Source of the DNA: an uncultured Steroidobacter sp.
GTDB lineage: Bacteria > Pseudomonadota > Gammaproteobacteria > Steroidobacterales > Steroidobacteraceae
Length of the DNA: 25,488 nucleotides
Direction: 5' to 3'
NCBI GenBank assembly: GCA_946478975.1
Contig: CAMLEO010000078.1
Coordinates: 1-25,488, forward strand
The position numbers and the translations under genes were made by a program. Shown piece after piece: positions 1 to 8,434 of this stretch. A model generated the notes under the pieces. The model made no database searches. It had not been told where the DNA came from and saw nothing but the letters and a program-made list of their open reading frames with translations. Each line of letters begins with the position of its first letter. Positions within the stretch are counted from its first letter, which is position 1.

Positions 1-693
1 GGTTCGGAACGTCACATCGCCGCCGTGCTCGCACGCATCGATTCTCACGCCTCGCCCGAGACCTTCATCGCACAAGTGCGTGCCGAGGCCGCGGCTTCGA
101 ACCAGAGTCGTCGCTTCCCGGTGTTCGAGTTGTTTCGCGACGGCCGCGCCCGCAAGACTTGCGTCGTGTGGCTGGCGTTCTTCATGAATTTGCTGGTGAT
201 GTATTTTCTGGTGAACTGGCTGCCCGCGCTGGTGCGCAGCTCTGGTTTCGCGCTCGATGTCGCCATCCTGACCACATCACTGCTCAACTTCGGAGGCGTG
301 ATTGGCGGCGTCGTGCTCGGCCGCTGGATCGATCGACGCAATCCTTATCTCATTCTCGGCGGCGCTTACGCTGTGTCAGCGGTGTTCATCATGGTGCTCG
401 CCTCCGCCGCTTCAGGCGTCGTCGTGTTACTCGCGGCCGCGACGGTGGCGGGCTTCGGTGTTTCGGGCGGACAGATTGGACTCAACGCCGTCACGGCCGC
501 GAGCTATCCCACGAGCATTCGAGCAACGGCGATCGGCTGGGCGCTGGGCGTAGGCCGCGTCGGCTCCGTGCTCGGACCTACCATCGGCGGAGCATTGTTG
601 AGCCTGGGCTGGCAGGCCGATTCGTTGCTGCTGATCGCCGCGATTCCGGCAGCGATAGCATCGGCAGCAGTGATCGCGCTACGCTACGTCTAA
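1..693 (+). CDS. MFS transporter, aromatic acid:H+ symporter type (5' partial)
   Basis: The reading frame is open from base 1, so the start lies outside the window and only about the last 230 residues are seen. They hold a short charged loop followed by six hydrophobic segments, i.e. the C-terminal half of a 12-TM major facilitator. The loop after TM8 (GRWIDRRNP) and the motif YPTSIRATAIGWALGVGRVG near the end are typical of the aromatic acid:H+ symporter family (PcaK/BenK/MhpT-like), which import benzoates and related acids through the inner membrane. The GST-type isomerase gene begins 15 bases after the TAA stop, so the two are probably co-transcribed. This suggests the substrate feeds a homogentisate- or gentisate-type ring-cleavage pathway. 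The exact substrate cannot be read from the sequence. Confidence 0.88.
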   Translation, partial: GSERHIAAVLARIDSHASPETFIAQVRAEAAASNQSRRFPVFELFRDGRARKTCVVWLAFFMNLLVMYFLVNWLPALVRSSGFALDVAILTTSLLNFGGVIGGVVLGRWIDRRNPYLILGGAYAVSAVFIMVLASAASGVVVLLAAATVAGFGVSGGQIGLNAVTAASYPTSIRATAIGWALGVGRVGSVLGPTIGGALLSLGWQADSLLLIAAIPAAIASAAVIALRYV

Positions 694-708
694 CCAGGAC
701 TGGCTCCC

Positions 709-1341
709 ATGAAGTTACACAGCTACTTCCGCTCGTCGGCTTCGTACCGGGTGCGCATTGCGCTCGCTGTGAAGGGCATCGCGTACGAAACCCACTCGCA
801 TCACTTACGCCGCGACGAGCAACAGGCGCCCGAGTATCGGGCACTGCAGCCGCAAGGCTTGGTGCCCGCACTCGAAACTGACGGCGCGGTGCTGATTCAA
901 TCGCTCGCGATCTGCGAGTACCTGGAAGAAACACATCCTCAGCCGCCGCTGCTTCCGAAAGATCCGATTCAGCGCGCGCGGGTTCGTGCATTCGCGCAAG
1001 TGGTCGCTTGTGACATTCACCCGATCCAGAATCTGAAAATATTGCGCCGGCTGCGGTCGTCGGGATTCAGCGAAGACGCCGTGAATCAATGGGCGGCACA
1101 GATCATTTCGGAAGGTTTCGACGCCTGCGAGCAGCTCATTGCACACGAGCCCGGCCCGTTCTGCTTCGGCAGCTCGGTGACGCTCGCGGATGTTTTTCTG
1201 ATTCCGCAGCTGGTGAATGCGCGGCGCTTCAAGGTCGATCTGCGTTGGCCTCGACTGCTGGCAGTCGAGGCCGCATGTTTGCAACTAGAGGCGTTCAAGC
1301 AAGCCGCGCCCGAACAGCAGCCCGATTTCGAGCGCGACTGA
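709..1341 (+). CDS. maiA: Maleylacetoacetate (or maleylpyruvate) isomerase, zeta-class GST
   Basis: The 210-residue protein has the length and two-domain layout of zeta-class glutathione transferases: an N-terminal thioredoxin-like domain (about 1-80) and a helical C-terminal domain. The signature SSASYRVRIAL at residues 9-19 corresponds to the SSxxxRVRIAL glutathione-binding motif of MaiA; the cysteine found in the eukaryotic enzyme is alanine here, as is common in bacteria. The family uses glutathione to isomerise maleylacetoacetate to fumarylacetoacetate in tyrosine/homogentisate breakdown. Close relatives act on maleylpyruvate in the gentisate route, and sequence alone does not separate the two. 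An AGGA lies ahead of the ATG, which follows the aromatic-acid transporter by 15 bases. The ring-cleavage and hydrolase genes would be expected upstream of the window. Confidence 0.88.
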   Translation: MKLHSYFRSSASYRVRIALAVKGIAYETHSHHLRRDEQQAPEYRALQPQGLVPALETDGAVLIQSLAICEYLEETHPQPPLLPKDPIQRARVRAFAQVVACDIHPIQNLKILRRLRSSGFSEDAVNQWAAQIISEGFDACEQLIAHEPGPFCFGSSVTLADVFLIPQLVNARRFKVDLRWPRLLAVEAACLQLEAFKQAAPEQQPDFERD

Positions 1342-1356
1342 GCTGCGACGCTTAGT

Positions 1357-1728
1357 TCAGCCGACGCGATAGAAGAACTGCTCCAGCACGACCTTGCCGT
1401 TCCGGACGCGGTACACGCAGATTTCTTCCATGGCATAGCGGCCGCCCTGCTTCCAGGTTGCGTCCAGGCCCATCACCAGGCTGAAAAATTCTCCCGAGAC
1501 CAGCGGATCGCTGACGGTGATGCTGTGGATCTTTTCGTAGGTCTGATCGAACGCCTTGCCCTTCTCACGAATCGCATCCAGCCCGCGTGCATTGCCGAGC
1601 GCGCCGCCCGGCGATCCTTCCATTTCGATGCTGACAGCGTCCTGGGCATAGAGCTCGTCCTGCGCCTTGCTGAATTCGCCGCGACGGCACAGCTCGACCA
1701 ATCGATTCGCAACTTGCTGAGTATTCAT
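1357..1728 (-). CDS. SnoaL-like / NTF2-fold protein of unknown function
   Basis: The protein has 123 residues and no signal peptide. An N-terminal helical part (NTQQVANRLVELCRRGEF...) is followed by a strand-rich second half ending EEICVYRVRNGKVVLEQFFY. This is the usual pattern of SnoaL-like members of the NTF2-like superfamily, which form a cone-shaped fold with a hydrophobic pocket and act as small isomerases, hydrolases or binding proteins. No catalytic residues can be assigned. An AGGAG seven bases before the ATG supports the start at 1728. It is convergent with maiA (15-base gap). The function is unknown; the fold assignment rests on pattern resemblance. Confidence 0.75.
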   Translation of the reverse strand: MNTQQVANRLVELCRRGEFSKAQDELYAQDAVSIEMEGSPGGALGNARGLDAIREKGKAFDQTYEKIHSITVSDPLVSGEFFSLVMGLDATWKQGGRYAMEEICVYRVRNGKVVLEQFFYRVG

Positions 1729-1792
1729 GAACGCACTCCTGTGGATGGGAGCGCATCATAGGCCTGCGAAGTTGACGGGTTGTGTCAGGGAA

Positions 1793-2998
1793 TCAGCGGC
1801 GCCTGGAATATCGCTGATACCAGCGCGACGCGTGGCCGTAGTACCAGCCTCGCACGATTGCCCACGAGCGCCGCACGCTGAACACGAGGCCGGCGATCAT
1901 CGTGACCAGGTACAACGCCGCGTTCTTTTCATCCAGATACAAGCCGGCGCCGCCGGCCAGCAGCACCAGGAACGGATTGAAGATCCAGGCAGACACCGTG
2001 GAGATCCACTCCACCGTGGTGCTGGAAACATCGAAGTATCCCTGCGCCCAGCCGCGGATGCGCGCGAACGTCAGCACGCCGCTCACGAACAATCCGGACC
2101 ACACGTAACCGGACACGTCGATGTCACCAGTGAGCCGGTGCCGCACGAATCCGATCAACGCCAGCGCCGCGCTCACCGGCAGCACGATCTTGAACAACAG
2201 GATGAACCATCCGACGGTCGCAGAGCCTTGCTCCTGCTGCAGATAGTAGCGATACACGTTCGGACTCAAACGGGCGAGCAAACCTTTCGACGTCGTCAAC
2301 AAACGCTGGCCGCGCAGGGCGCGAGCGCCCCGGTACAGATTGACTTGCGCTTCGCCTTCCAGCGGATTCACCGCCAGCGCACGCTCGAAACATTGCACAG
2401 CTTCCACCGTGCGCCCCTGCTCGGCAAGCACGCTCCCAAGATTGTTGTGAGCAGATGCGTTTTGCGGATCCAGGCGCAGCGCTTCGCGGAAGTGAGCTTC
2501 GGCTTGGAGCAATTGCTTGCTCGCGAGCGCCACGCGACCGGAGAGATCGAACACGTGCGTATTGTTCGGCTCCATGGCGCGAAATCGTTCGGCGATCTCT
2601 CGCGCCTGGCTCGGGCGCGAACTGCTGAGCAGGATGTTCGCCAGCACGAAATTCGTCAGCCACAGATCGGGGGCGAGCCGATGAGCCTGCTGCGCGCACG
2701 CGAGCGCCAGCTTCAATTCGCCGAGCTCGCGGAAAGTGACGGCGCGCAGGCGATGCGGCCACTCGTTGTTCGGATCTTTCTTCAATGCATCGTCGAGCAC
2801 CGCCAACGCTCGTTGGCGTTGTCCGGCCATGCGCAGCGCCAGCGCCATGTGACAGTACGTGGTCACCGACTCGGGATCGAGGCGCAGCGCCTCGACGATC
2901 ATCGGCAAAGCCTGCTCGTGCCGGCCGAGATCGAGCAGTATCTGCGCTCGATCCAGGTGCGCGCGAGCCTGGTCTTCGCTGCTGACCGCGGCGGTCAT
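1793..2998 (-). CDS. TPR-repeat membrane protein, partner of the AAA ATPase
   Basis: The preferred start is the ATG at 2998, giving 401 residues. It begins one base after the TGA of the AAA ATPase gene (TGATATG), so the two are almost certainly translated together; an open frame reaches back to 3061 but would overlap that gene. Residues 1-215 are a run of about six tetratricopeptide repeats, with the typical small/large pattern (e.g. AEAHFREALRLDPQNASAHNNLG). The C-terminal 140 residues hold about four hydrophobic segments, among them VGWFILLFKIVLPVSAALAL, and end in a basic tail (WYQRYSRRR). It is probably an inner-membrane protein with the TPR solenoid as a docking surface, perhaps recruiting the upstream ATPase. 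The function is not known. Confidence 0.82.
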   Translation of the reverse strand: MTAAVSSEDQARAHLDRAQILLDLGRHEQALPMIVEALRLDPESVTTYCHMALALRMAGQRQRALAVLDDALKKDPNNEWPHRLRAVTFRELGELKLALACAQQAHRLAPDLWLTNFVLANILLSSSRPSQAREIAERFRAMEPNNTHVFDLSGRVALASKQLLQAEAHFREALRLDPQNASAHNNLGSVLAEQGRTVEAVQCFERALAVNPLEGEAQVNLYRGARALRGQRLLTTSKGLLARLSPNVYRYYLQQEQGSATVGWFILLFKIVLPVSAALALIGFVRHRLTGDIDVSGYVWSGLFVSGVLTFARIRGWAQGYFDVSSTTVEWISTVSAWIFNPFLVLLAGGAGLYLDEKNAALYLVTMIAGLVFSVRRSWAIVRGWYYGHASRWYQRYSRRR

Positions 2999-2999
2999 A

Positions 3000-4268
3000 T
3001 CAAAGCTTGTGTTCTTTGACGTAGGCGAGCAGGTCGTCGTAGACGCCGCCTTCGTTGGCAAACATCGCGTAGTTTTTCGCGAGGTCGAACCATTGGCGCG
3101 TCGTGGCCCGCACGTCTTTCAGCGCTTTCTTGAAGTCGGTCATCGTGATCGGACGCGCGGTGCCGGACTTGAGCGCATCTTCCATCGCCAGCTCGGTGGC
3201 GCTCTCGCACAGATGCGCCAGGTCGGCGCCGGAGAAGTGCGCGGTCTGTTTGGCGAGCGCCGCGACGTCGACGTCGGAGACAGGCTTGTCGCTCAAATGT
3301 TTGCTCAGGATCGCTTCGCGCGCGGCTTGATCCGGCGGCAGCACCAGCAACACTCGATCGAAACGACCGGAACGACGCAACGCTGCGTCCACGTCCCACG
3401 GGTGATTGGTGGCACCGAGGATGAAGACACCCTCGTTGCTGTGACCGACGCCGTCCATTTCACTCAGCAATTGATTGACGACATTGCGGCCGGCGGACTG
3501 GCGCTGTTGGGCGCGCTTCTGGCCGAGCGCGTCGATCTCATCGAAGAACAACACGGTGGGAGCGTTGCGACGTGCAGTCTCGAACAACTCGTGCAGCTTG
3601 CGCTCGCTCTCGCCCAGATACATATCCAGCACGTCCGAGAGCTCGATGCTCATGAACTTCGCGCGCAACTCACCGGCCAAGGCGCGTGCAATATATGTTT
3701 TGCCGCAGCCGGGAGGGCCGTACATCAGCAGGCCGCCCTTGAGCTTCTTCGCGTACAGCTTGCGCACTTCGGGGTTGCGCATCGGCGCGAGGAAGGCCAT
3801 GTCGAGACGCCGCTTCACTTCGGCGAGGCCGCCGACATCCGCGAGCGTGACGCTCGGAATGAGATCTTCCTCGATCGCCTCCTCTTCTGATTCCGCTTCG
3901 TTGGCAGAAGAAACACCACCCTGAATCACTCGCAACCGCGGCGGCTGAGCGGGCGGCGGCGATGGCGCGATCGTCGGAATCGTGGTCACCGGCGCGGGCT
4001 GCGCTTCGCCCGCCAGCGAAGCATGGAGCTTGCGATACGCGGCGGCACGAACCGTGTCGTTGATTTGTTCCGCGGCCGTCGCCGCTCCTTTCAGCGCCGC
4101 GAGATTCACCGGGTCCAGGGCGAGCACGGCGGCATAGTGTTCGAGAGCGACGGCGGGCTGGCCTGCCTCCACCAACACCGACGCCAGATGCAGGCGCAGA
4201 GCCGGATCTTTGGGATTTGCCGTCACGGCGGCGCCTAGCGCCGAAATCACACTGTCGAGGGCGGACAT
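3000..4268 (-). CDS. AAA ATPase with N-terminal TPR region (Cdc48/26S-like single AAA module)
   Basis: The protein has 422 residues. Residues 1-85 form a short TPR-like helical region, 90-115 a Pro-rich linker and 120-135 an acidic stretch. One AAA+ module follows: Walker A GPPGCGKT at 184-191, a pore-loop-like MYLGESE at 217-223, Walker B FFDEID at 241-246, sensor-1 ATN at 286-288, arginine-finger region RRSGRFD at 298-304 and SGADL at 346-350. The module resembles the classical AAA clade (proteasomal ATPases, Cdc48, FtsH), whose hexamers thread or remodel proteins. No protease domain or transmembrane segment is present, so this is likely a cytosolic remodelling ATPase. It is the first gene of a pair with the TPR membrane protein. 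No clear Shine-Dalgarno precedes the ATG; a 9-bp inverted-repeat arm ends six bases from it. Confidence 0.9.
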   Translation of the reverse strand: MSALDSVISALGAAVTANPKDPALRLHLASVLVEAGQPAVALEHYAAVLALDPVNLAALKGAATAAEQINDTVRAAAYRKLHASLAGEAQPAPVTTIPTIAPSPPPAQPPRLRVIQGGVSSANEAESEEEAIEEDLIPSVTLADVGGLAEVKRRLDMAFLAPMRNPEVRKLYAKKLKGGLLMYGPPGCGKTYIARALAGELRAKFMSIELSDVLDMYLGESERKLHELFETARRNAPTVLFFDEIDALGQKRAQQRQSAGRNVVNQLLSEMDGVGHSNEGVFILGATNHPWDVDAALRRSGRFDRVLLVLPPDQAAREAILSKHLSDKPVSDVDVAALAKQTAHFSGADLAHLCESATELAMEDALKSGTARPITMTDFKKALKDVRATTRQWFDLAKNYAMFANEGGVYDDLLAYVKEHKL

Positions 4269-4274
4269 TCTGAT

Positions 4275-4314
4275 GGGTGCTGCTTATGGTTCATTCATAT
4301 GTTAGGCAGCACCC
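4275..4314 (-). promoter_or_regulatory. 9-bp inverted repeat in the leader of the AAA/TPR operon
   Basis: GGGTGCTGC at 4275-4283 is matched perfectly by GCAGCACCC at 4306-4314 with a 22-base AT-rich spacer. The proximal arm ends six bases before the AAA gene's ATG, where a ribosome-binding site would be expected, and no Shine-Dalgarno is visible. It could be an operator, or an RNA hairpin that controls translation. The repeat is seen directly; its role is inferred. Confidence 0.5.
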
Positions 4315-4380
4315 GGAGGAATATCGCGACAGCGGTCACGAAACCGCGCCGCTCGAAGCGACCAATCTCTCATTATCGAT

Positions 4381-4396
4381 GGGCCATCCCTGGCCC
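4381..4396 (-). terminator. Hairpin after the OMP gene, weak terminator candidate
   Basis: GGGCCA and TGGCCC flank a four-base loop 11 bases beyond the stop codon of the outer-membrane protein gene. There is no U-run after it on the minus strand, so it may stabilise the 3' end or be a poor terminator rather than a true intrinsic one. Confidence 0.3.
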
Positions 4397-4406
4397 GGCA
4401 GTCATC

Positions 4407-4958
4407 TTAGAACTTGTAGACGCCGCTCACCGACAACAGCTTGAAGCTGCCGCCGGAAACGTCGATCGCTTCGTACTCGCCGCGCACCTCGAAAGCGGTG
4501 CCGACGTTGAACGACGCACCGACGCCATACGACAGATCGTCCTCGCTGCTGCTACCGCTCGCCACGACGGCGTTGCCGATCCGGCCTTTGACGTCGCCGT
4601 CGTACGATGCGTAGCCGAGTTTGCCGAAGACTGCGAACACGTCGTTGACCGGGGCACGAACCAGCGCGGACAGGTTGAAGCCGTCGATCGAAACTTCGAC
4701 CGAGCCAGCGCCGAAACGATCGTCCGGCTTGCCGCCGTCGATGTAGCTGAGCTCGACCGCGAAGTTGCGATTGAAGTTATAACCACCGAACACTTTGAAC
4801 GCGGTGTCGTTGGCATCGAACCCCGAATCGTCGACCTTGACCCACGCCTCGCCCAAGCCGGCGCCGACATAAAATCCCGGCTGCACATCCGCCAGCGCAC
4901 TGGCGCTCGCGAACACACCCACCAACGCCAATCCGTTCAAAGCTACGCGTTTGTTCAT
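4407..4958 (-). CDS. Outer-membrane beta-barrel protein (OmpA/opacity-like, 8-strand type)
   Basis: The protein has 183 residues. A signal peptide (MNKRVALNGLALVG..., cleavage likely after ASALA near residue 23) is followed by alternating polar/hydrophobic strands rich in Gly and aromatics: FYVGAGLGEAWVKVDDS, AFKVFGGYNFNRNFAVELSY, SYGVGASFNVGTAFEVRGEY. It ends in SVSGVYKF, whose C-terminal phenylalanine is the Bam recognition signal. About 160 mature residues fit an 8-strand barrel of the outer-membrane beta-barrel family (OmpA N-domain/OmpX/opacity type). GGAGA lies five bases before the ATG. It follows the TonB-dependent receptor gene by 122 bases on the same strand. The function is not predictable; small barrels of this kind act in adhesion, stress or permeability. 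Confidence 0.88.
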   Translation of the reverse strand: MNKRVALNGLALVGVFASASALADVQPGFYVGAGLGEAWVKVDDSGFDANDTAFKVFGGYNFNRNFAVELSYIDGGKPDDRFGAGSVEVSIDGFNLSALVRAPVNDVFAVFGKLGYASYDGDVKGRIGNAVVASGSSSEDDLSYGVGASFNVGTAFEVRGEYEAIDVSGGSFKLLSVSGVYKF

Positions 4959-5080
4959 TCAAATCTCCGTGATACACCCGTCCTCAACGGGCGGCGCAGT
5001 ATGCCTATCGCGCTCGGACACAGCTCCAATCGCGGCGCTCAGGCCAGTCAAACTGCGACGTGCATCACGTGCGGCACGCA

Positions 5081-7351
5081 CTACCACTCGTACGTCAACG
5101 TTCCCACGATCGTCCTCGACGCGCCGAAGTAGCAACTGTTGTTGAATGGGCAAGCTGTGACATGACGCTCATCGAACAAGTTGGCGACATTGAACGCAAG
5201 TTGCGCGCCCGCAAGCGACGAGTGCACGCGTCCCAAGTCGTAGCTGGCCATCGCGTCGACGAGCGTGAAGCTGTCAGTGGTGAAGGCGGTGAAAACGTTT
5301 TGTCCATTGACGACCAGGTAAGTGGTCGTGCCGTCGGAGCCGCCGACGTAACGTACGCCGGCGCCGAGGGTGAGACCGTCCAGCGTATTGGAGGTTTGAT
5401 TCGCTGCGAAGTCGTAGCTCACAAATGTCGACGCCATCCATTCGGGCGTGCCGAGCGGACGCGTGCCGGTGGTCGAAGGAGTGATGCCGCTCGCCGGCGC
5501 ACCGCGAGTGATTTCGGCGTCGGTGTAAGTACCCGTCAATGTCACATCCCAGCCGGACGCGATTTCGCCTCGCCCTTCCAGCTCCACGCCGCGCACCACG
5601 ACTTCACCGATCTGAATCTGCGCATTCGAAGGAATGCCGTTGCTGCCGGCGCCCGGATGACCGACCGGCACTTTCTGCCGACGCAGGTCGTAGGCCGCTA
5701 ACGTGAAGATCGCGTTTGTATCCTGCGGCTGATACTTCACACCGACCTCGTACTGCCGGCCGGTGACCGGATCGAACGCGTCGCCTTGATACGTGCTGCC
5801 GGCCTGCGGCTCGAACGATTCGGAATAACTCACATACGGCGCGAAGCCCAGCGGCAGTTCATACAACGCACCGAACCGCGTCGTCAGCGCGTGTTGTGAC
5901 AACGGCGTCACGACGCCGTTGCGCTCGTTCAATGAGTCCTGCTGGTAGTCGTCGTAACGACCGCTCGCGATCAGCTGCAGCCGTTCGATCGCGATCTGAT
6001 CTTGCAGATACACGCCGATCTGCTCGCGCTCGGTGTCCGTGTTGATGTACGCGCTCGAAAGTTGCCGCAGATCTCGCGTCGGCATCACGCCGCCATACAC
6101 CGGCGCAAACAAGTTCAAATTTGGAATGCTGGTCAGCGGATTGGTCGTCACACCATCGTTGAAGCGCTGGACGTTTTCGCCATCGATGTTTTGATAATCG
6201 ACGCCGGTCAACACATTGTGCGCCAGCGGTCCGGTGCTGAACTTTAGCGTCATGCTCGTATCCGCAGTCAACGTATCGAAGTCCTCGTCTGCGCCGCCAC
6301 CGCCGCGAACGATCGTGGAGAAGTCGGTGTTGCGCGAAGCTCCGGTGCCGGTGGTCGCAAAGCCATTCACATACATCTGTCGGTAGCTCAGCTCGGTGTT
6401 CTGAAAGCGAGCGTTGGTCCGCAGCGAAATCAAATCGTTGAAGTCGTGCCGGAACAGCGTCGCGATCGAGCGCTGGTAACGATCGAACACTTCGTAGTTC
6501 GGGTCGCCGGTGTTGATGTCCCTCGGCAGCTGGCCGAAGGGATTCGGCAATGCCGAACCGAACGCCGGCACGCCCGAATAACCACCACCCTTGGGATCGT
6601 GCTGATAAGCGCCGATCACCGTGAGGCTGGTGTGTGCAGACGGCGCAAACGTGATTGCGGGGCTGAAATGATTGCGCTCGTTCTCCGTCATGCGCGTCGA
6701 GCCGTCGGAGCGCTGCGCTCCGCTCAGCAGGCGAAACAGCCAGGTGCCGCCGTCATCGAGCGGCCGATTGATATCGACGTCGATGCGCTGCGAATCGTAA
6801 TTGCCGACGGCGAGGTCGAGCCGCTGAAACGCCGCCGCTTCGGGCACTTTGCTGCTGACATTGATCAGGCCGCCGGGCGTCGAGTTGCCGTACAGCACCG
6901 ACGCGGGGCCTTTGACGATGTCGATGTGATCGATGCAATTGAAGTCGGTCTGCGGCGTCGAATACGGCCCGGCGATCAAACGCATGCCGTCGAGATACAA
7001 ACCCGGCGTGAAGCCGCGGACATACATCTGGTCGTAGCGGGTCACCATCGCGCCGCGCTGGTTCGGCGAAACGCCGGCGACATAGGTCAGCGCTTGATTG
7101 AGCGATCGCGCGTTGCGGCGCCTCAACTCCTCCGCATCGATCACGGTGATCGTCTGCGGCGTCTCCATCAGCGGCGTGTCGGTCTTCGTGCCTGAACCGG
7201 TGCCCTGCTCGCGCACACCGGTGACGACGATGGTGTTGTGGTCGGAAACAGCGTCGGCCGGGTCGGCCGAAGCGCTGTTGATCGTGACCAAAACGGCGCC
7301 CACGCCCAACAGCGTGCCCTTGCAGACAGCGGAGATCGAAAAGCCAGCCAT
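5081..7351 (-). CDS. TonB-dependent siderophore-type outer-membrane receptor
   Basis: The protein has 756 residues. A signal peptide ends near NSASA (about residue 29) and a TonB-box-like stretch (NTIVVTG) follows. The plug domain carries METPQTITVIDAEELRRR, then YVRGF, LYLDGMRL and DIVKGPASVLYGNSTPGGLIN. The remainder forms strands of a 22-strand barrel closing at TLTYEW. The plug motifs are those of the FhuA/FpvA-like siderophore receptor group, which import Fe(III) complexes using TonB-ExbBD energy. No N-terminal signalling domain is present, so it is not of the sigma/anti-sigma transducing kind. AGGGA lies before the ATG, and an 8-bp inverted repeat sits directly upstream. No Fur box was recognised, no siderophore genes are nearby, and the ligand is unknown; a non-iron ligand is possible. 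Confidence 0.93.
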   Translation of the reverse strand: MAGFSISAVCKGTLLGVGAVLVTINSASADPADAVSDHNTIVVTGVREQGTGSGTKTDTPLMETPQTITVIDAEELRRRNARSLNQALTYVAGVSPNQRGAMVTRYDQMYVRGFTPGLYLDGMRLIAGPYSTPQTDFNCIDHIDIVKGPASVLYGNSTPGGLINVSSKVPEAAAFQRLDLAVGNYDSQRIDVDINRPLDDGGTWLFRLLSGAQRSDGSTRMTENERNHFSPAITFAPSAHTSLTVIGAYQHDPKGGGYSGVPAFGSALPNPFGQLPRDINTGDPNYEVFDRYQRSIATLFRHDFNDLISLRTNARFQNTELSYRQMYVNGFATTGTGASRNTDFSTIVRGGGGADEDFDTLTADTSMTLKFSTGPLAHNVLTGVDYQNIDGENVQRFNDGVTTNPLTSIPNLNLFAPVYGGVMPTRDLRQLSSAYINTDTEREQIGVYLQDQIAIERLQLIASGRYDDYQQDSLNERNGVVTPLSQHALTTRFGALYELPLGFAPYVSYSESFEPQAGSTYQGDAFDPVTGRQYEVGVKYQPQDTNAIFTLAAYDLRRQKVPVGHPGAGSNGIPSNAQIQIGEVVVRGVELEGRGEIASGWDVTLTGTYTDAEITRGAPASGITPSTTGTRPLGTPEWMASTFVSYDFAANQTSNTLDGLTLGAGVRYVGGSDGTTTYLVVNGQNVFTAFTTDSFTLVDAMASYDLGRVHSSLAGAQLAFNVANLFDERHVTACPFNNSCYFGASRTIVGTLTYEW

Positions 7352-7362
7352 GACCGTCCCTG

Positions 7363-7384
7363 GCGCATGCTCATGGGCATGCGC
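7363..7384 (-). promoter_or_regulatory. Perfect 8-bp inverted repeat in the TonB-receptor leader
   Basis: GCGCATGC (7363-7370) and GCATGCGC (7377-7384) flank a six-base loop, ending 11 bases before the receptor ATG. On the mRNA this is a GC-rich hairpin next to the AGGGA ribosome-binding site, so it may modulate translation; it could also be a protein-binding palindrome. The repeat is certain, the role is not. Confidence 0.4.
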
Positions 7385-7494
7385 GTGCGTTGAGTAATGG
7401 CTGGCGAGGTCGCACCCAAGCAGGGCACGACCGAGGCGGGCTGGGCGCTAGATGATAGTGGCTCGCATCTGAGATGCAAGCCGCCGCATCCAGA

Positions 7495-7887
7495 TCACTT
7501 GTTCAGCACCACCAGCGAAATCGCACCGTCGACGTCGACGGCGTTGGCGCTGCGCTTGAGCTCCAGCGGCCGACCGAACGTGCCTTGATACACCTGGCTG
7601 AACACGGCCTTGTTGTGCTCGGGCTTGACCGGCGTGACGGTGACCTGCAGCTCGTAGTTGTCGCCGTGGATGCTCTTCACCGACATCGCGACGATGTTCG
7701 GCGGCAGGTTCAATGTGAACGGCGTGCCCGGCGGGGTCTCGAAGGTCGAGCGCACCAGGTTTTCGCTGCCGTTGCTGGCGACGCGAATTTCATAGTGGGC
7801 GCGAACGATATCCGTGGCCTGTACCGAGGCCGTCCAAAATGCGGCCGCCGCCGCGACCATCGCCAGTGTTGCGCTGAAGTTTTTCAT
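7495..7887 (-). CDS. Small secreted protein of unknown function
   Basis: I place the start at the ATG at 7887 because GGAGAG lies five bases before it and the protein then begins with a clear signal peptide (MKNFSATLAMVAAAAAFW, cleavage likely after SVQA near residue 22); an open frame extends to 7962. The 130-residue product has about 108 mature residues with alternating strands (AHYEIRVAS, LVRSTFETPPGTPFTLNLP, YELQVTVTPV) and no cysteines. It is likely a periplasmic beta-sandwich-like protein. It lies 143 bases upstream of the TonB-dependent receptor on the same strand, so the two may share a transcript. I do not recognise a family. Confidence 0.72.
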   Translation of the reverse strand: MKNFSATLAMVAAAAAFWTASVQATDIVRAHYEIRVASNGSENLVRSTFETPPGTPFTLNLPPNIVAMSVKSIHGDNYELQVTVTPVKPEHNKAVFSQVYQGTFGRPLELKRSANAVDVDGAISLVVLNK

Positions 7888-8434
7888 GCGGGCTCTCCAA
7901 TGCATGTCTTCCCGTTGCCCCATTCGTTGACACTTCTCAACTGGAGCCGCGGCAGCCGACATTTTTTGTCAGCGCGTTTTACAGGTTTATTGTCGCAAAT
8001 CCGGAACACGGAGCGGCTCGCGCGCGTCATGGAATCCACTTCGCTCATTCATCGAACTGTCCGAGGCATTCGATGACGACGCAGTAAAAACAGGGGTCGT
8101 CGCGAAGAGTTGTAAACCACGTCGACGCTGCTCGACAGCGCATTGCGCGAGTGTCAGCAACGCTTACAGCAGGCGCCAGCTCTTTGTGAAGTCAATCCCT
8201 ATCAGACAAAGTGATTTTGTGATTCGATGCTGTTTGTGAGTACGCGGCTGGCAAGGGTCCTCGACGAGCGGGTCGAACGCGTAACAAACATCGGGCGCAC
8301 ATCCGATGTGTAAAGAAATCGAACACTCACAGCAGTGCAGACCATTGCACCATTCACCTGTAACTGCGAATGACCTACAACGACAGCCCCACTGGCGACT
8401 GCGGGCAGCTTTGGAACGAGGCGAGGGAAAAATC
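7888..8434. other. 547-base intergenic region between divergent genes
   Basis: This region separates the small secreted protein (leftward) from the large lipoprotein (rightward) and is the longest gap in the window. No ORF with convincing coding features was found. It should contain both promoters, but I could not assign -35/-10 boxes with confidence. The notable element is a 7-bp inverted repeat, ACATCGG (8288-8294) and CCGATGT (8303-8309). No tRNA or recognisable riboswitch was seen. Confidence 0.5.

Noticed and set aside
1727..3019. 430-codon plus-strand open frame
   Set aside because: It is antisense to the TPR membrane protein, with a compositionally biased Gln/Arg/His-rich product and no domain; a shadow frame.
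7465..7477. 13-base palindrome GCATCTGAGATGC, considered as a Fur or other metal-regulator box for the TonB receptor
   Set aside because: It does not match the Fur consensus, and a single short palindrome is expected by chance.
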